NCBI RefSeq assembly: GCF_024713975.1
Contig: NC_091116.1
Span: 2,566,463 to 2,630,462 of the forward strand
Origin: Paralichthys olivaceus
Lineage: Eukaryota; Chordata; Actinopteri; Pleuronectiformes; Paralichthyidae
Length of the DNA stretch: 64,000 bases
Reading direction: 5' to 3'
Shown here: positions 1 through 10,624 of the stretch, one piece after another
Numbering within the stretch: the stretch's first letter is position 1
Layout: each line of letters begins with the position of its first letter
Program-made: the position numbers and the translations under genes
The notes under the pieces: model-generated
Told to the model about the DNA's origin: nothing
What the model saw: the letters and a program-made list of their open reading frames with translations, nothing else
Database searches by the model: none

Positions 1-90
1 TAAACACAATCAGACACATAAGAAGACAAATAGAAACAGTAGCTCAGAGGTGTGTTTGTGTGTGTTTGCATTAATGTGTGTGATACTTAC

Positions 91-974
91 AATAATCCAA
101 CAGGAGCCAGCCTCACCTCCAGGTGTTTGGTCAGCTTCCCTGATGGCACATTGTTGAACTGGAGACAAGAACAGACACAAAATAAGAGATAAGACAACCT
201 GCATCCTCTGTGTCATCTGTCCCCTTGGTGTCAGAGAGTTAAAACCACCACCACACACATTTATACCTAACCCAGCCTTGTATAATCTCTGTCCTGATCT
301 TAATATTGTCCTCCTGAACATGATGAACCAAAGATGAATAATATCTGTAACCTGTAGTTGCTCTGTGGTGTTTCCCAGAACTCTAAAGCACAGCACTATC
401 ACTGACACCACTGATTCTTTAATCAACCACAGAAGAAATCAATCATGCACAGTTTTTACAATTTAATGAAAGAAGAATTTCTTTGTGCCAAACGGGAGGT
501 TTCTACCAATGTAAACGTTTCTATACTTGGTCAGGTTCACTACTCTGAGTACTCATGAATTACCCCATCCTCCATTAATAAGTATCTTTCTTGATACAGG
601 TATTGATAAAGTTCCTCTGAATCGCTCTCTAACCTATAGTTAGTACCTTACCTGTGTCTGGATGTGAGGCCCTGCCTGGCTGAACACGGGGCCTGACTGC
701 AGGACACTTGCTGGTAGTTTATGGCAGCAGCCAGTTCACCATTGGGTTTCAGGAGGATGCTGCTCCAAGCTGAGAGGTGATGCTATTGGGGGGGGGGGGG
801 GGGGTCCTCATCAGAACCAGTCCAGTTGAACAAGTCATGCCATTCCTGAGCAGGGACATCTTGAGGAAGTGGATGGTTATTTGTGCCCTCTGACAATTTG
901 TTGACCACTGCCCAGACCATGTCCAACAACTCTTTGTCGTCCATCTCCTCCAAAGTAAGCAACAAGCTTACATG
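91..974 (-). CDS. Unrecognised host gene, left copy: two candidate exons
   Basis: I do not recognise this gene. Read on the minus strand, a candidate exon covers about 652-974: acceptor-like TTTATCAG before it and a GTAAGG donor after it. It contains a 60-residue acidic frame (LTLEEMDDKELLDMVWAVVN, later NWTGSDED) that runs into a proline stretch coded by a homopolymer and then stops. A second candidate exon, 91-158 (68 bp), has a good pyrimidine-rich acceptor (TTCTTGTCTCCAG) and a GTAAGT donor, and can read FNNVPSGKLTKHLEVRLAPV. The same exons recur in the same order at 63192-63259 and above 63752, so this is one member of a duplicated gene. Further exons would lie left of the window. Exon boundaries are inferred from splice motifs only, and the linking frame is not proven. 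Confidence 0.4.
788..804. repeat. Poly-G/poly-C run of 17 within the exon
   Basis: Seventeen G on the plus strand. The duplicate copy near 63889-63898 has ten. On the minus strand the run codes for prolines, and the length difference changes the downstream frame. Confidence 0.9.
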
Positions 975-1630
975 CTGATAAATACAAATGAATGATCCAA
1001 TATTATCATGTATTATGAAATAAAACTAAACAAGTGTAACCCTTCTGAGAGGAAAAGAGAATAGTACTGAAAAATAGTAACTAGGTTCAATAACCAGTGA
1101 AATCAGAAGTTCTAAGATCGACTATGGAGCCCAGGATTGATCAAACGATGACGCAGGAGTATACGCTTCCCTATTTATTACAGGATGGGAAGGATGAATA
1201 AAAACATCAATCACACAAATTATCACAACTCTTACCCGGGTAAGTATAGAAAATAAAAAATAAAATAAAGTTTTGCAGCTGCATTTTTTCTAAAGTTCAG
1301 TTCACCTGTTTTCAGTCACTGTTCAGTCAACACCGTGAAGGTGGAAAATCAGTCCCACCGCACTGTTGCGTGGATGGTGTGTGTGTGTGTGTGTGTATGT
1401 AAAGTGTAAAAGGATTCAGGTTCCCCGGCGTAGTATCTCTAAGTATCCTCCAGGGTCTGGCTCGCCATCAAACTTTGACTGGCTCCAACATCCAGGTAGG
1501 TCAAAAATGGGTCCATCAAAAAACCTGACCTACGATAAGTTGGATCAGAGCATTCATCTTAATTTTCTCAAATCTCAAAAAATGAATTATAGTACATTAA
1601 TCATGTTAAATCTACATAAACTCTTTATCA
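975..1630. other. No gene seen
   Basis: AT-rich sequence with no convincing coding frame. A GT microsatellite lies at about 1378-1396. The stretch ends at the 8-bp target duplication ATAGAGAA (1631-1638) of the outer hAT element. Confidence 0.6.
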
Positions 1631-3642
1631 ATAGAGAATAGGCCTGGTCCGATAATCAATAAATCAATTAATCGCACGATAAATTAAAATGAACTCGATA
1701 ATTTTTACGGCTTCGATTTATTGCCATGTGCATGCGCGATTTTTTTCTTACTCCCGCGTTTAGATAATACAGAGGTTTGAAATTGTGAATAATTATCACT
1801 TGATTGACACGTGACTTCACTGTTAGCTCGTCACTCTGGCTGTTAGCCTGTGGTCTGCTCGGCTTCACCTGAGCTAACAGGCTAATCCCTGTCACCGAAC
1901 GCGACCGGGTCTGGGGAGGAGTTTTCACTCACGTGAATATTATTGTTTGTTGTTCGGCTGATTGTCCTGACGGAGAAGTGTCTGTGGTGTGTAAAGTACT
2001 GCCTTTTATTTACGTGTCAGTAGTGATGAGCAGGTATCATTGTCTCTGTACCTGGCTGGTTAGCTTAGCTCCGCTAACCTCCAGGCAACATACCAGCAGT
2101 AATGGCAATGCTAACTGGAGCGGCATGACATGAAGCGGTTCACACAGCTGAGAGAGGAGCGTTAGAGTTTATGGTGATAAATCTTTTAAACTGAAGGCGA
2201 CTGTGTGTTTAGTGAATGAGCTCCACCAAGTTAGATATTTAACGTTATGTAAAGTTGTTCAGCTCCCCAACCTATTTGGCTTGACAACGTTACTGTGGGT
2301 AACTTCAGTAATAATGTTTTATTAGATTATTGGTTCAGAAATAACGTTAGTGCAGCTGCTGCAGTGTGAAACTTGTTGAGCTGGACTTTATTTGTGAATG
2401 AACAGTTTACCTACCAGGTATAGACCTGTTTTCATAACTTACTAACAATTAAAGCAAATGATTGCACATGATGCATTACATTATAAATGCAATACTTTTA
2501 ATGTGAAAGAACTCCATACTGCACATTCATTGTAGTACACTGTTTAATCACAAACCATATTCAAATACATAGTTGAATATCCACAGAATATAAGGACATA
2601 GACATTGTTTGAAAGTAACACTTATCTCGGCAATAATGCCATACTTTTATGTTTCCTGTCATTTTATTAGGGACGGACGAACCTGAGGGACACAGCTGTG
2701 CTGACCGTGTTCTGTCTCTTATGGCAAAAAAGAAAAGACTTTTTATCTAAAGTTTATCAAATCAGAAAGTAAAAGATGAACATTGTTGTGATAACAGTGT
2801 TAATTTTACCAACCATAATGGATATAGAAATTGACTCAATATTATTAACATGTTGACCAGCCTGAAGCTGCCGATCTCCACCTTGTTGCTGCTGCCACAG
2901 TGGATTCAGAGGACATCAGGTGTTGCAGTGCTTCATGTAATGAAATGAAAAAAGTCACGTTAAAGGATGTTTTATGCTGAAATCATTGTCATATCTGTAG
3001 ATATTAAGGAACAGAGGAGAAACACGATTATTTACAGATACTGTACAAGACAATAGCCTACAATAATTTTTACACATGTAATATGAGCTGTGTTAAGCAG
3101 CCAAGACTGGTACTTATAGTTTATTCTGTGTTCAGCAGGTGGAAGCACCACAGATTTCAGCCAAACTGATGTACTAAAAAAAGTAAACATTGTACAAAAA
3201 AATGTCTTTCTACTAGGGCTGGGCAAAACAATTATTTTTCTAATCGATTAATCTAGCAAATATTTTTTCGATGCATCGATTAATCTAATGATTAATTTTT
3301 AAATTCGATTCAATTTCGATTCGATTCGATTAGCGATTATTTTCCCATAATTTGACCTATATAGCAATTTACATATGCTAATTTATGTATCTCAATGAAA
3401 AAACACAAATTTATTCATTCCAATACATTTTTATTGCTCTTAATTACAAATTCCAAAATAAAATTCAAGTAATGAATACAGTAGTGCAATCTGATACCAC
3501 CATAGCAAGTGGCCTCATGTCTTTCACAATCATAGATAGGACGCTCTCAGTCAGTACAGCAGCCTCCTGGGGGGTGCAGGGGGTTGTTTTTTTCTTCTGA
3601 AAGTAGTCCTCCACACTTTTCTGCTTATTCCTGAAAACATAC

Positions 3643-5272
3643 AGAGGTATGAAAAAGTTTGGGCACCCCTGATCATTTTCAAGATTTTCCTTTATGTATC
3701 GTTGGACAGCAATTTCAATTAAATATATCATATAGCAGACAAACACAGTGATATTTAAGAAGTGAAATGAAGTTTATAGGATTTACAGAAAGTGTGCAAT
3801 AATTACTTAAACAAAAGTTGGCAGGTGCATAAATTTGGGCACCCTTGTTGTTTTATTGATTTGAATACCTTTAGCACTAATTATTGGAACACTAAATGTG
3901 TTTGGTAAGCTCATTGACCCTTGACCTACATACACAGGTGAAGCCAATCATGAGAAAGGGAATTTAAGGTGGCCAGTTGCAAGTTGTTCTCCCCTTTGCA
4001 TCTTCTCTGAAGACTGGCAACATGGGAGCCTCAAAACAACTGTCAAATGAACTGAAAACAAAGATTGTTCAACATCATGGTTTAGGGGAAGGATACAAAA
4101 AGCTAGCTCAGAGATTTCAGCTGTCAGTTTCCACTGTGAGGAACATAGTGAGGAAATGGAAGACCACAGGCACAGTTCTAGTTAAGGCCCGTAGTGGCAG
4201 GCCAAGAAAAATCTCAGATAAGCAGAGGCGAAGGATGTTGAGAACAGTCAAACTCAACCCACAGACCAGCTCCAAAGACCTACAACATGATCTTGCTGCA
4301 GATGGTGTCACTGTGCATCGTTCAACTATTCAGAGCACTTTGCACAAGGAGATGCTGTATGGGAGAGTAATGCGGCAGAAGCCTTTTCTGCGCCCATGCC
4401 ACAAAAAGAGTCGCTTGAGGTATGCTAAAGCACATTTGGACAAGCCAGCTTCATTTTGGAATAAGGTGCTGTGGACTGATGAAACTAAAATTGAGTTATT
4501 TGGACATAACAAGGGGCGGTATGCATGGCGGAAGAAGAACACAGCATTCCAAGACAAACACTTGCTACCCACAGTTAAATTTGGTGGTGGTTCCATCATG
4601 CTGTGGGGCTGTGTGGCCAGTGCAGGTACTGGCAATCTTGTTAAAGTTGAAGGTCGCATGGATTCCAGTCAGTATCAGCAAATTCTTGCGAACAATGTTC
4701 AAGAATCAGTGACAAAGTTGAAGTTGCGCCGGGGCTGGATACTTCAACAAGACAACGACCCTAAATACTGCTCAAATTCTACCAAAGCATTCATGCAGAG
4801 GAACAAGTACAACGTTCTGGAATGGTCATCTCAGTCCCCAGACCTGAATATCATTGAAAATCTGTGGTCTGTTTTAAAGCAGGCTGTCCATGCTCGGAAA
4901 CCATCAAACCTGACTGAACTGGAGATGTTTTGTAAAGAAGAATGGTCAAAAATACCTTCAACCAGAATCCAGACCCTCATTGGAAGCTATAGGAAGCGTT
5001 TAGAGGCTGTTATTTCTGCACAAGGAGGATCTACTAAATATTGATGTAATTTTTCTGTTGGGGTGCCCAAATTTATGCACCTGCCTACTTTTGTTTAAGT
5101 AATTATTGCACACTTTCTGTAAATCCTATAAACTTCATTTCACTTCTAAAATATCACTATGTTTGTCTGCTATATGATATATTTAATTGAAATTGCTGTT
5201 CCGAACAACCAATGATACATAAAGGAAAATCTTGAAAATGATCAGGGGTGCCCAAACCTTTTCATACCACTG
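3643..5272 (+). mobile_element. Tc1/mariner element with long IR/DR-type inverted ends
   Basis: 1630 bp flanked by TA dinucleotides (3641-3642 and 5273-5274). The ends are inverted repeats of about 210 bp, starting CAGAGGTATGAAAAAG on the left against the complement of CTTTTCATACCACTG on the right. Each end carries the core TTTGGGCACCC twice in direct orientation, once at the outer tip and once near the inner edge (about 3658 and 3835 on the left). This is the IR/DR layout of fish Tc1-like elements. Left and right arms differ at only a few visible positions, although the right arm has a short extra stretch after GAAATTGCTGTT. Confidence 0.95.
4022..5044 (+). CDS. Tc1-like transposase, apparently full length (340 aa)
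   Basis: Cuts and pastes the element at TA sites. I start at the internal ATG (4022, MGASKQLSNELK) rather than the in-frame ATG at 3977, because it gives the family's usual 340-residue length and puts the catalytic residues at standard numbers. The N-terminus has two helix-turn-helix regions (about residues 10-50 and 65-110), with GRPRK near residue 60. The DDE domain keeps D153 (WTDETK), D244 (QQDNDPK) and E279 (SPDLNIIENLW), a D-34-E spacing, plus the glycine-rich box FGGGSIMLWG. There are no internal stops or frameshifts. One oddity is DPKYCS where the family normally has a histidine after DPK. The protein may still be functional; this is inference from the intact frame. Confidence 0.93.
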   Translation: MGASKQLSNELKTKIVQHHGLGEGYKKLAQRFQLSVSTVRNIVRKWKTTGTVLVKARSGRPRKISDKQRRRMLRTVKLNPQTSSKDLQHDLAADGVTVHRSTIQSTLHKEMLYGRVMRQKPFLRPCHKKSRLRYAKAHLDKPASFWNKVLWTDETKIELFGHNKGRYAWRKKNTAFQDKHLLPTVKFGGGSIMLWGCVASAGTGNLVKVEGRMDSSQYQQILANNVQESVTKLKLRRGWILQQDNDPKYCSNSTKAFMQRNKYNVLEWSSQSPDLNIIENLWSVLKQAVHARKPSNLTELEMFCKEEWSKIPSTRIQTLIGSYRKRLEAVISAQGGSTKY

Positions 5273-5274
5273 TA

Positions 5275-5813
5275 AATCACACACACAGCGCACAGATTAA
5301 TAAAAATAATTTAAAAAAATATTAATTATATATAAATAATACAAATAATAATAATAATAGTAGGATTTTAATATATCCTAATCATACTGTCTATTACCAT
5401 CGTTTAAATCAGCAAGTAATCAAATCCTATGTGTGTAGTTGAGCTGTCACGGCATGACAGTGACCAATTACAAAATGAAAATTACAAAAAAGAAATTACA
5501 AAACAACAATGTATGTAGTACAGGACTTAAGTGCAAAACAAAGCAGGCAGACAAAAAAAACAAAAAACAAAAACAAAATTCAGAAATAAAAACCAACAAA
5601 ACAAAGAGCAGCTTATATCAGTTTTGAGTTTGAGGAGGGTGTGTATGTGAGTGAGTGGGTGTGCGTGCATGTGTACGTGGGGGTGTTTGGATGAATGACA
5701 GGGTACGTTATGATGTTTAATGTTATAATACGGTATTAAAATGTGACGACTCATTGCGTAATATAATATGTACAACAAAACAAACAAGAAAAGAAAAAAA
5801 AGTTACTTAAAAC
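5275..5813. other. Intron of the inner hAT, low-complexity
   Basis: AT-rich sequence with A-rich and GT-rich stretches, between the Tc1 end and the BED exon. Lysine-rich or leucine-rich frames here are composition artefacts. Confidence 0.7.
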
Positions 5814-6177
5814 TTACTGTGTTTTTTCATCTGCACAAGCTGCTCCTGGATGCCGCCTTTTGAGGTGCTGGTGCATAGCCGTCGTGCTTTTATGATAGGC
5901 CATTTCCATTTTACAAAGACGACAAACAACAGAGTCGCTCCCTTTCACTGTAAAATAGTCCCATACCTTCGAAATACGTGTTCTTTTTTTGCTGAGTTCA
6001 GCTTCAGCTGACTCACTGGCGTTGCTGCTGCCGCTACTCGCTGCCGCCATTTTTTGTTTTGGTCGGACGACGCATCTACGTACAGTTTTTGCGTCGACTT
6101 ATTTTTTGCGTCGACGTAATCGATGACGTCGACGCGTCGCCCCAGCCCTACTTTCTACCACATCTGTAATAACCGAA

Positions 6178-6629
6178 TGAGCAAGGTGAGCCCATCAACA
6201 CGGACGAGCCAGTTCAAAAGTGGTGGCAACAAAAAAAAGCAACACAACAAACTCGCATGCCCACCTAAAGCACAACCACCCGACCCAGTGTTCCCAGCTG
6301 GGGAAAAAAAAGTGCACCTCAAGATGCAGAGCCTTCGTCCCGAAAGTCAAGACTCACTGAGGCGTTTGGTCGACAAAGTTAATATAAATGGAGCAAAAAT
6401 GGTAGTTCGCTGCATCGCAAAAGAAATGCTGCCCTTTAGTACAGTTGAAAAGCCAGCATTGAGAGAGATGCTGCAAACGTTTGACAGACAGACAAAACGA
6501 ATTGCCTGCGAGAAAATACATGTCACAAACGGCCTAAATGTTCAGTATTTATTGAAGTGCAATTTTGTTAATCGAGACTTGATAAGCCATTTTATTTATT
6601 GTCTTGGTTGTGTGTGGTTTTATATTTGA
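6178..6629 (+). pseudogene. hAT transposase N-terminal remnant (outer element)
   Basis: An open frame from the MSKVSPSTRTSQF region to the stop at 6629. Around the middle it reads MVVRCIAKEMLPFSTVEKP followed by ALREMLQTFD. That arrangement (hydrophobic helix, then PFSTVE, then a region leading to F) is typical of the stretch just after the BED finger in hAT transposases. The catalytic and C-terminal dimerisation parts are absent. Upstream, 3120-3213 reads GGSTTDFSQ in one frame, which may be the end of the missing BED finger. The nested hAT inserted exactly between these two pieces. Confidence 0.6.
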
Positions 6630-6886
6630 GTGCTGTTTTTGCTAACAGAGACTGAGAGTCCATTTTATTCTTTGTTTGTTTTATTTATTTAGGATATTTC
6701 AACATTCCTGAAATTACAATTACGATGGTAAAAAAATCACTGAAAAATAAAAGTTTATTGTATTTGAAAGGGTGTGCATTATTATGATATATTATCATGT
6801 TGACAATCATATCATTTATCGGCAATAATTCGTGGGACAATATATCGTCCAGCAAAATTTGTTATCGTCCCAGGCCTAATAGAGAA

Positions 6887-7240
6887 TAACAATTTTACTC
6901 AATTACTGTTGCAACATGCTATCACCATGTTCAGTAATAAAATAAGCAACACTCAAAATATCACATTATGTTATTGAAATAATCTTCCTCACTCCAAATC
7001 AACAGTATCAAAATATCCTGTGCTCTTTACATCGTAATTAGCACATAAAACAATATCAATCATCTAGAAAGAAAAACATGTAATGTGCACAGCTAATAAA
7101 ATATGGCTGGATGAGCTTAGAATGCACAAATAAGGTGCTAAACACACACATAATACAGCTCTATGTGCAACAAAGGAGCAAACAAATGTCTCACAATGCA
7201 CCTTTAAAATGTCGGATCAGGGCTTCAGCATTAATGTGTG
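6887..7240. other. No gene seen
   Basis: AT-rich sequence following the outer hAT, with no supported frame. Confidence 0.6.
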
Positions 7241-7368
7241 GTGTGTCGTAGTGTGTCTCTCTCGCGCCAATCAGCACCGGAGCTAGTGCTCTGATGTTAG
7301 CTCCTATGCTAACGGTTTAACTCGTTGCATTAGCTATTAGCCTTTAGCACATCAAGACGGCCGCTCAC

Positions 7369-7600
7369 CGATGCGTTTCTCTTCCCGAGAGGTTCCTCCG
7401 ACTGTGCTCACACAGGTCCTGGTCGTCCCGGGAGATTTCTTCGGCAGCTTTTCCGAGTCTGATCCACTTTTCTTGTTTTATCTTCCTATGGTGAGTGTCT
7501 GTTTAATGCGCCTTGCTCTCTCTCTTCCCGGCAACTTCAGAGGAAGTGAACCTGCTCCGATCAGCTCAATGGGCGGGGCTTCTTTTCTGATTGGGTGACA
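7369..7600 (-). promoter_or_regulatory. GC-rich promoter with candidate 5' exon
   Basis: A local GC- and CpG-rich island in AT-rich surroundings. Read on the minus strand it has a CCAAT box (complement of ATTGG, 7590-7594) and a GC box (complement of GGGCGGGG, 7571-7578). About 200 bp further on comes a splice donor (GTGAGC) at about 7369. On the plus strand a donor GTGAGT at 7491 follows a short frame (MRFSSREVPP), so the island could fire either way. I favour the minus strand because the nearby host exons (652-974, 91-158) read that way, which would make this their 5' untranslated exon. That link is inference. Confidence 0.4.
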
Positions 7601-7619
7601 GACCGTCTCCAACCCGTCT

Positions 7620-8076
7620 CCTTCAAACTAAAACTCTCTATAAATTATTTTATTATGGTTCTATCTCTCCTTTTAGATAAACATCTGTTTTTTATTATTA
7701 ACCAAAAGGTAGTATTAAATGAATTGATTTTTCCACCATGAATTTCACTTTTCTTCATTCAATCAACTAATTTATTGTTTTTAATACAGATTTTTAACCT
7801 GGGTTACACAAGAATCTAATACTTTTATTTAGAAGCTGTTTTGTTGTGATATTTTTTCACTGTGATTTTGAGCTAAATGGAGATATGGACACTTCCTATG
7901 CTTCTATATACTATATACTATACATCCACTGTCATGATTACACCTGATTTCTTTGGAACTATGTTCTTTCAGATACAAATAAAAAAATCTATTCTATAGT
8001 TATCTTACAGGATCACATAACTGCCTCGTCCATAAGCAACTCATATACTTTACTGGGCCATTATAATAAGTCTCTA
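7620..8076. other. No gene seen
   Basis: AT-rich flank of the promoter-like island. No recognisable gene or element. Confidence 0.55.
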
Positions 8077-8262
8077 TACTCAGTCAGGTTCACTACTCTG
8101 AGTAATCATGAATTACGACCTCCTCCATTAATAAGTATCTTTCTTGATACAGGTATTGATAAAGTTCCTCTGAATCGCTCTCTAACCTATAGTTAGTACC
8201 TTACCTGTGTCTGGTTGTGAGGCCCTGCCTGGCTAAACTTGGGGTCTGACTGCAGGACCAGC
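8077..8262. repeat. Partial third copy of the duplicated gene segment
   Basis: Closely matches 517-706 (and the right-hand copy near 63620-63808), including the GTAAGG donor region and the sequence around GACTGCAGGAC. The match stops abruptly at about 8262, where L1 sequence begins. Confidence 0.85.
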
Positions 8263-9324
8263 TCCGTCTCCCATCTAGCCCTAATGTAATCAGTTGAAGC
8301 ACTCGTACAGTCTCTGAGGTTTTGATATAACACAGATACCACCTTGATTTTTGACCCATTATATACTCGCATTAGTACATCTATCACTCCGTTTAATATT
8401 TTTGCGCTCCCTATTTCCCTTATAATATAATCCCTTAGCTGTAGTTATCTAAAAAAAATCCTAATTGGTTAATCCATACATTTCTCTAAGGTCCTGAAAA
8501 GACATGTTGTTTCCATTCTTTAGTATTGTACACATGGCAGTGATTCCCTTCCTCTCCCAGTTCCTGTATGTCAGGTCACTCAAGTTTGGCTTGAATCTTT
8601 CATCATATGCAATCCAGCTCAACAATCTCACTTTCTTTTCCAATCTATGCCTTTTATTGAAATCAGCCCAGATAGTCAGTGTGTGGGAGGTTATTGGATC
8701 TATTGAACCTTTTAGTAGTTTTTAGCAATGTAATGTTGCCCAAAAGGGATTGCACTGGTTTGCTAGCCACCCTCATCTCAATCTCTTTCCATTTGGAGTT
8801 ATAATGCTTGTCACACCACTTGACCAAGTTGTGCTGCCTCATAATAATCCTTTAAATTTGGGAGTGCCATGGGAATCCCCCCCGATTCTTAGCCAGTTGT
8901 AGCGTGCTATATTTTATTCTTGGTTTTTTACCACTCCAAATGAACCTCGATATCATTTTGTCCCAGGTTTTAAATCTTTCTAACTGTATCTTGACAGTAA
9001 GGGATTGGAAGAAATACAACAGCATCAGGAAAATGTTCATTTTAATAATGTCAATCTTTGAACTGACCTCCAGTGATATGGTTGACCATCTCTCAATATC
9101 CTCTTAATTTGTATATGAATCTGATCACAATGAAAACATGGCTGGATTTATCTTCTGAAGATGGCTTATCTGTTTTGTTAGGGTTACCCCAAGATATTTT
9201 ATGCTTTCTGAGTTCCATTTCCATTTATAAGCATTTGTAATTTCTTGGGAAGGGGTATAATTAAAAGCCAGAATCTGTGTTTTATTCACATTTGTTTTAT
9301 ATAATGAGTGGTCTCCGTATATAC

Positions 9325-10020
9325 TTATATACTTAAATGTGTTAGGTTTGTATCAGGTCTTTCTAAATATATTATTACATTGTCTGCAAACAGACTTATT
9401 ACATGTTTTGGTTTTTTAATATGTATTCCCTTTATTTCCTCACACTGTCTTATAGCCTGCGCCAGAGGTTCAATGTATAAGTCAAAGAGGAGAGGGGACA
9501 GGCAACATCCTTGGCGTGTTCCCCTCTGTAGCTTTATGCTTTTTGTTAGACTACCATTCATTTTTATTCTAGCTATAGCATTCTGGTATATTGTATTGAT
9601 GCATTTAATGGCTTCTTTGTTAAATCCAAAACATTCTAATGTTAAATATACAAATATCCAATTTACGCCATCAAAAGCCTTTTCGCCATCAAGACTCAGC
9701 AATATAGCCTTAGTTTCCTTCATTTGTATCGAGTTTACTATTTGCAGGGTCCTTCTTATGTTATCTAATGTTTGTCGTCCTGTAGTAAATCCAGTTTGGT
9801 CCTCATCAATTAATTCTGTCATGAAATTCTGATATCTCCTTGCTATAATGGATGTGTATATGTTGTAATCTACATTGAGCATAGAAATGGGTCTGTAATT
9901 GTTACAATATTCTGCGTCTTTACCCTCCTTGGGGATTACAGATATGATTGCTTCATTACATGAGGGTGGCAATCCACCTTCCTTAAGGGCAGTGGCGGTT
10001 CTACATTGAGTTACTCCCCG
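9325..10020 (-). pseudogene. L1 reverse transcriptase fragment with damaged catalytic box
   Basis: RT blocks in order: NEAIISVIPKEGKD, NNYRPISMLN, DQTGFTTGRQ, LLSLDGEKAFD, RGTRQGCCLSPLLF, then FADNVIIY where the family has F/YADD. The second catalytic aspartate is therefore replaced by N, so this copy should be inactive. The frame ends at about 9325, and the thumb and C-terminus continue in other frames down to 8263. Confidence 0.85.
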
Positions 10021-10624
10021 GGCGAGGGGTGTTATATAAAGTAGAGTAATGTGTATAGTCTTTTTCCTTCGGATGCAGTTCACGCCATACATCAAACAGT
10101 CCATGTTCCTTCAACGACATGTTTACAAATTTAGATATATGTGTCTTATTTCTTTTTATACTTGTTGTGTCTACCCTATGATCCATTATCATATTAAAAT
10201 CACCAGCACATATCACTATACCTTCAGATTTTAAGGCCATGACTGGGAATAATGATTTAAAGAATTGTTTAGTACTCTCTGGAGGGGCATATACATTAAT
10301 TAACGTAACCATCTCTTCCTCTAGTTTCCCCTTCACTATAATATATTGTCCTTCTGTATCCTTGATTTCTTTTAGACATTCAAATTTAGTTGAGCTTTGT
10401 ATAAGTATTGCCACACCTCTTTTGTTGCTTTGTTTACAAGTACTGTAATAGGTGTTTCTAAAACCAAATTTCTTCAGCTTTTCATGCTCTTCCTGGGAAA
10501 GGTGTGTTTCCTGCATGAAGATAACTTGAGCCTTAAGTTTTCTCATTTTCAAAATGATCTTAGTCCTTTTAATTGGATTATTTAACCCATTAACATTTAA
10601 CGACACTAACGATATGCTGTTCAT
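10001..10624 (-). pseudogene. L1 ORF2 endonuclease domain fragment
   Basis: AP-type endonuclease that nicks target DNA for LINE insertion. Visible motifs are SLNVNGLNNPIKR at the start, the catalytic E in FMQETHLS, LINVYAPP and CAGDFNMIMD. The C-terminal SDH motif is lost where the frame runs into the deletion junction at about 10015. ORF2 starts MNSISLVSLNVNG, as expected for L1 elements. Confidence 0.85.

Larger units (their letters stand above)
3465..6050 (-). pseudogene. BED-type hAT transposase, two-exon remnant
   Basis: Exon 1 (about 5816-6050) starts [19 protein letters not shown] and continues into a BED-type zinc finger: [16 protein letters not shown], then H-x4-H in HQHLKRRH. It ends with a GTAAGT donor. 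Exon 2 begins at 3631, directly after TTTTCAG, and joins in phase to give a frame with KQKSVEDYFQKKKTTP, LTESVLSMIVKDMRPLAMV, then a stop. That follows the usual order of BED-hAT transposases (finger, linker, helix with DMRPL). Everything beyond this, including the catalytic residues, is missing. The Tc1 element sits inside the intron, nine bases upstream of the acceptor. Confidence 0.78.
3214..6150 (-). mobile_element. Inner hAT transposon with BED-finger exon, nested in the outer hAT
   Basis: Inverted ends TAGGGCTGGGC (3214) and CCCCAGCCCTA (ending 6150) are flanked by the exact 8-bp duplication CTTTCTAC (3206-3213 and 6151-6158). The coding direction is minus. Without the 1630-bp Tc1 insert it is about 1.3 kb. 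It retains the first exon (BED zinc finger), an intron and the start of the second exon, then runs straight into its own 3' end with AATAAA-type signals, so most of the transposase has been lost by internal deletion. Confidence 0.92.
1639..6878 (+). mobile_element. Outer hAT transposon, carrying a nested hAT and Tc1
   Basis: The ends are inverted repeats: TAGGCCTGG at 1639 and CCAGGCCTA ending at 6878, with further weaker symmetry (CCGATAA / TTATCGTCC). Both sides are flanked by the exact 8-bp duplication ATAGAGAA (1631-1638 and 6879-6886), the size expected for hAT integration. The element is 5240 bp only because a second hAT (3214-6150) sits in it; without that it is about 2.3 kb. It keeps a transposase remnant on the plus strand (about 6178-6629) but no complete coding sequence, so it is a decayed or non-autonomous copy. 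Confidence 0.9.

Noticed and set aside
5439..5787. Lysine-rich and leucine-rich frames on both strands
   Set aside because: Low-complexity intron sequence of the inner hAT.
9308..9832. Plus-strand 174-residue hydrophobic frame
   Set aside because: Antisense to the L1 reverse transcriptase; no membrane-protein family resemblance.
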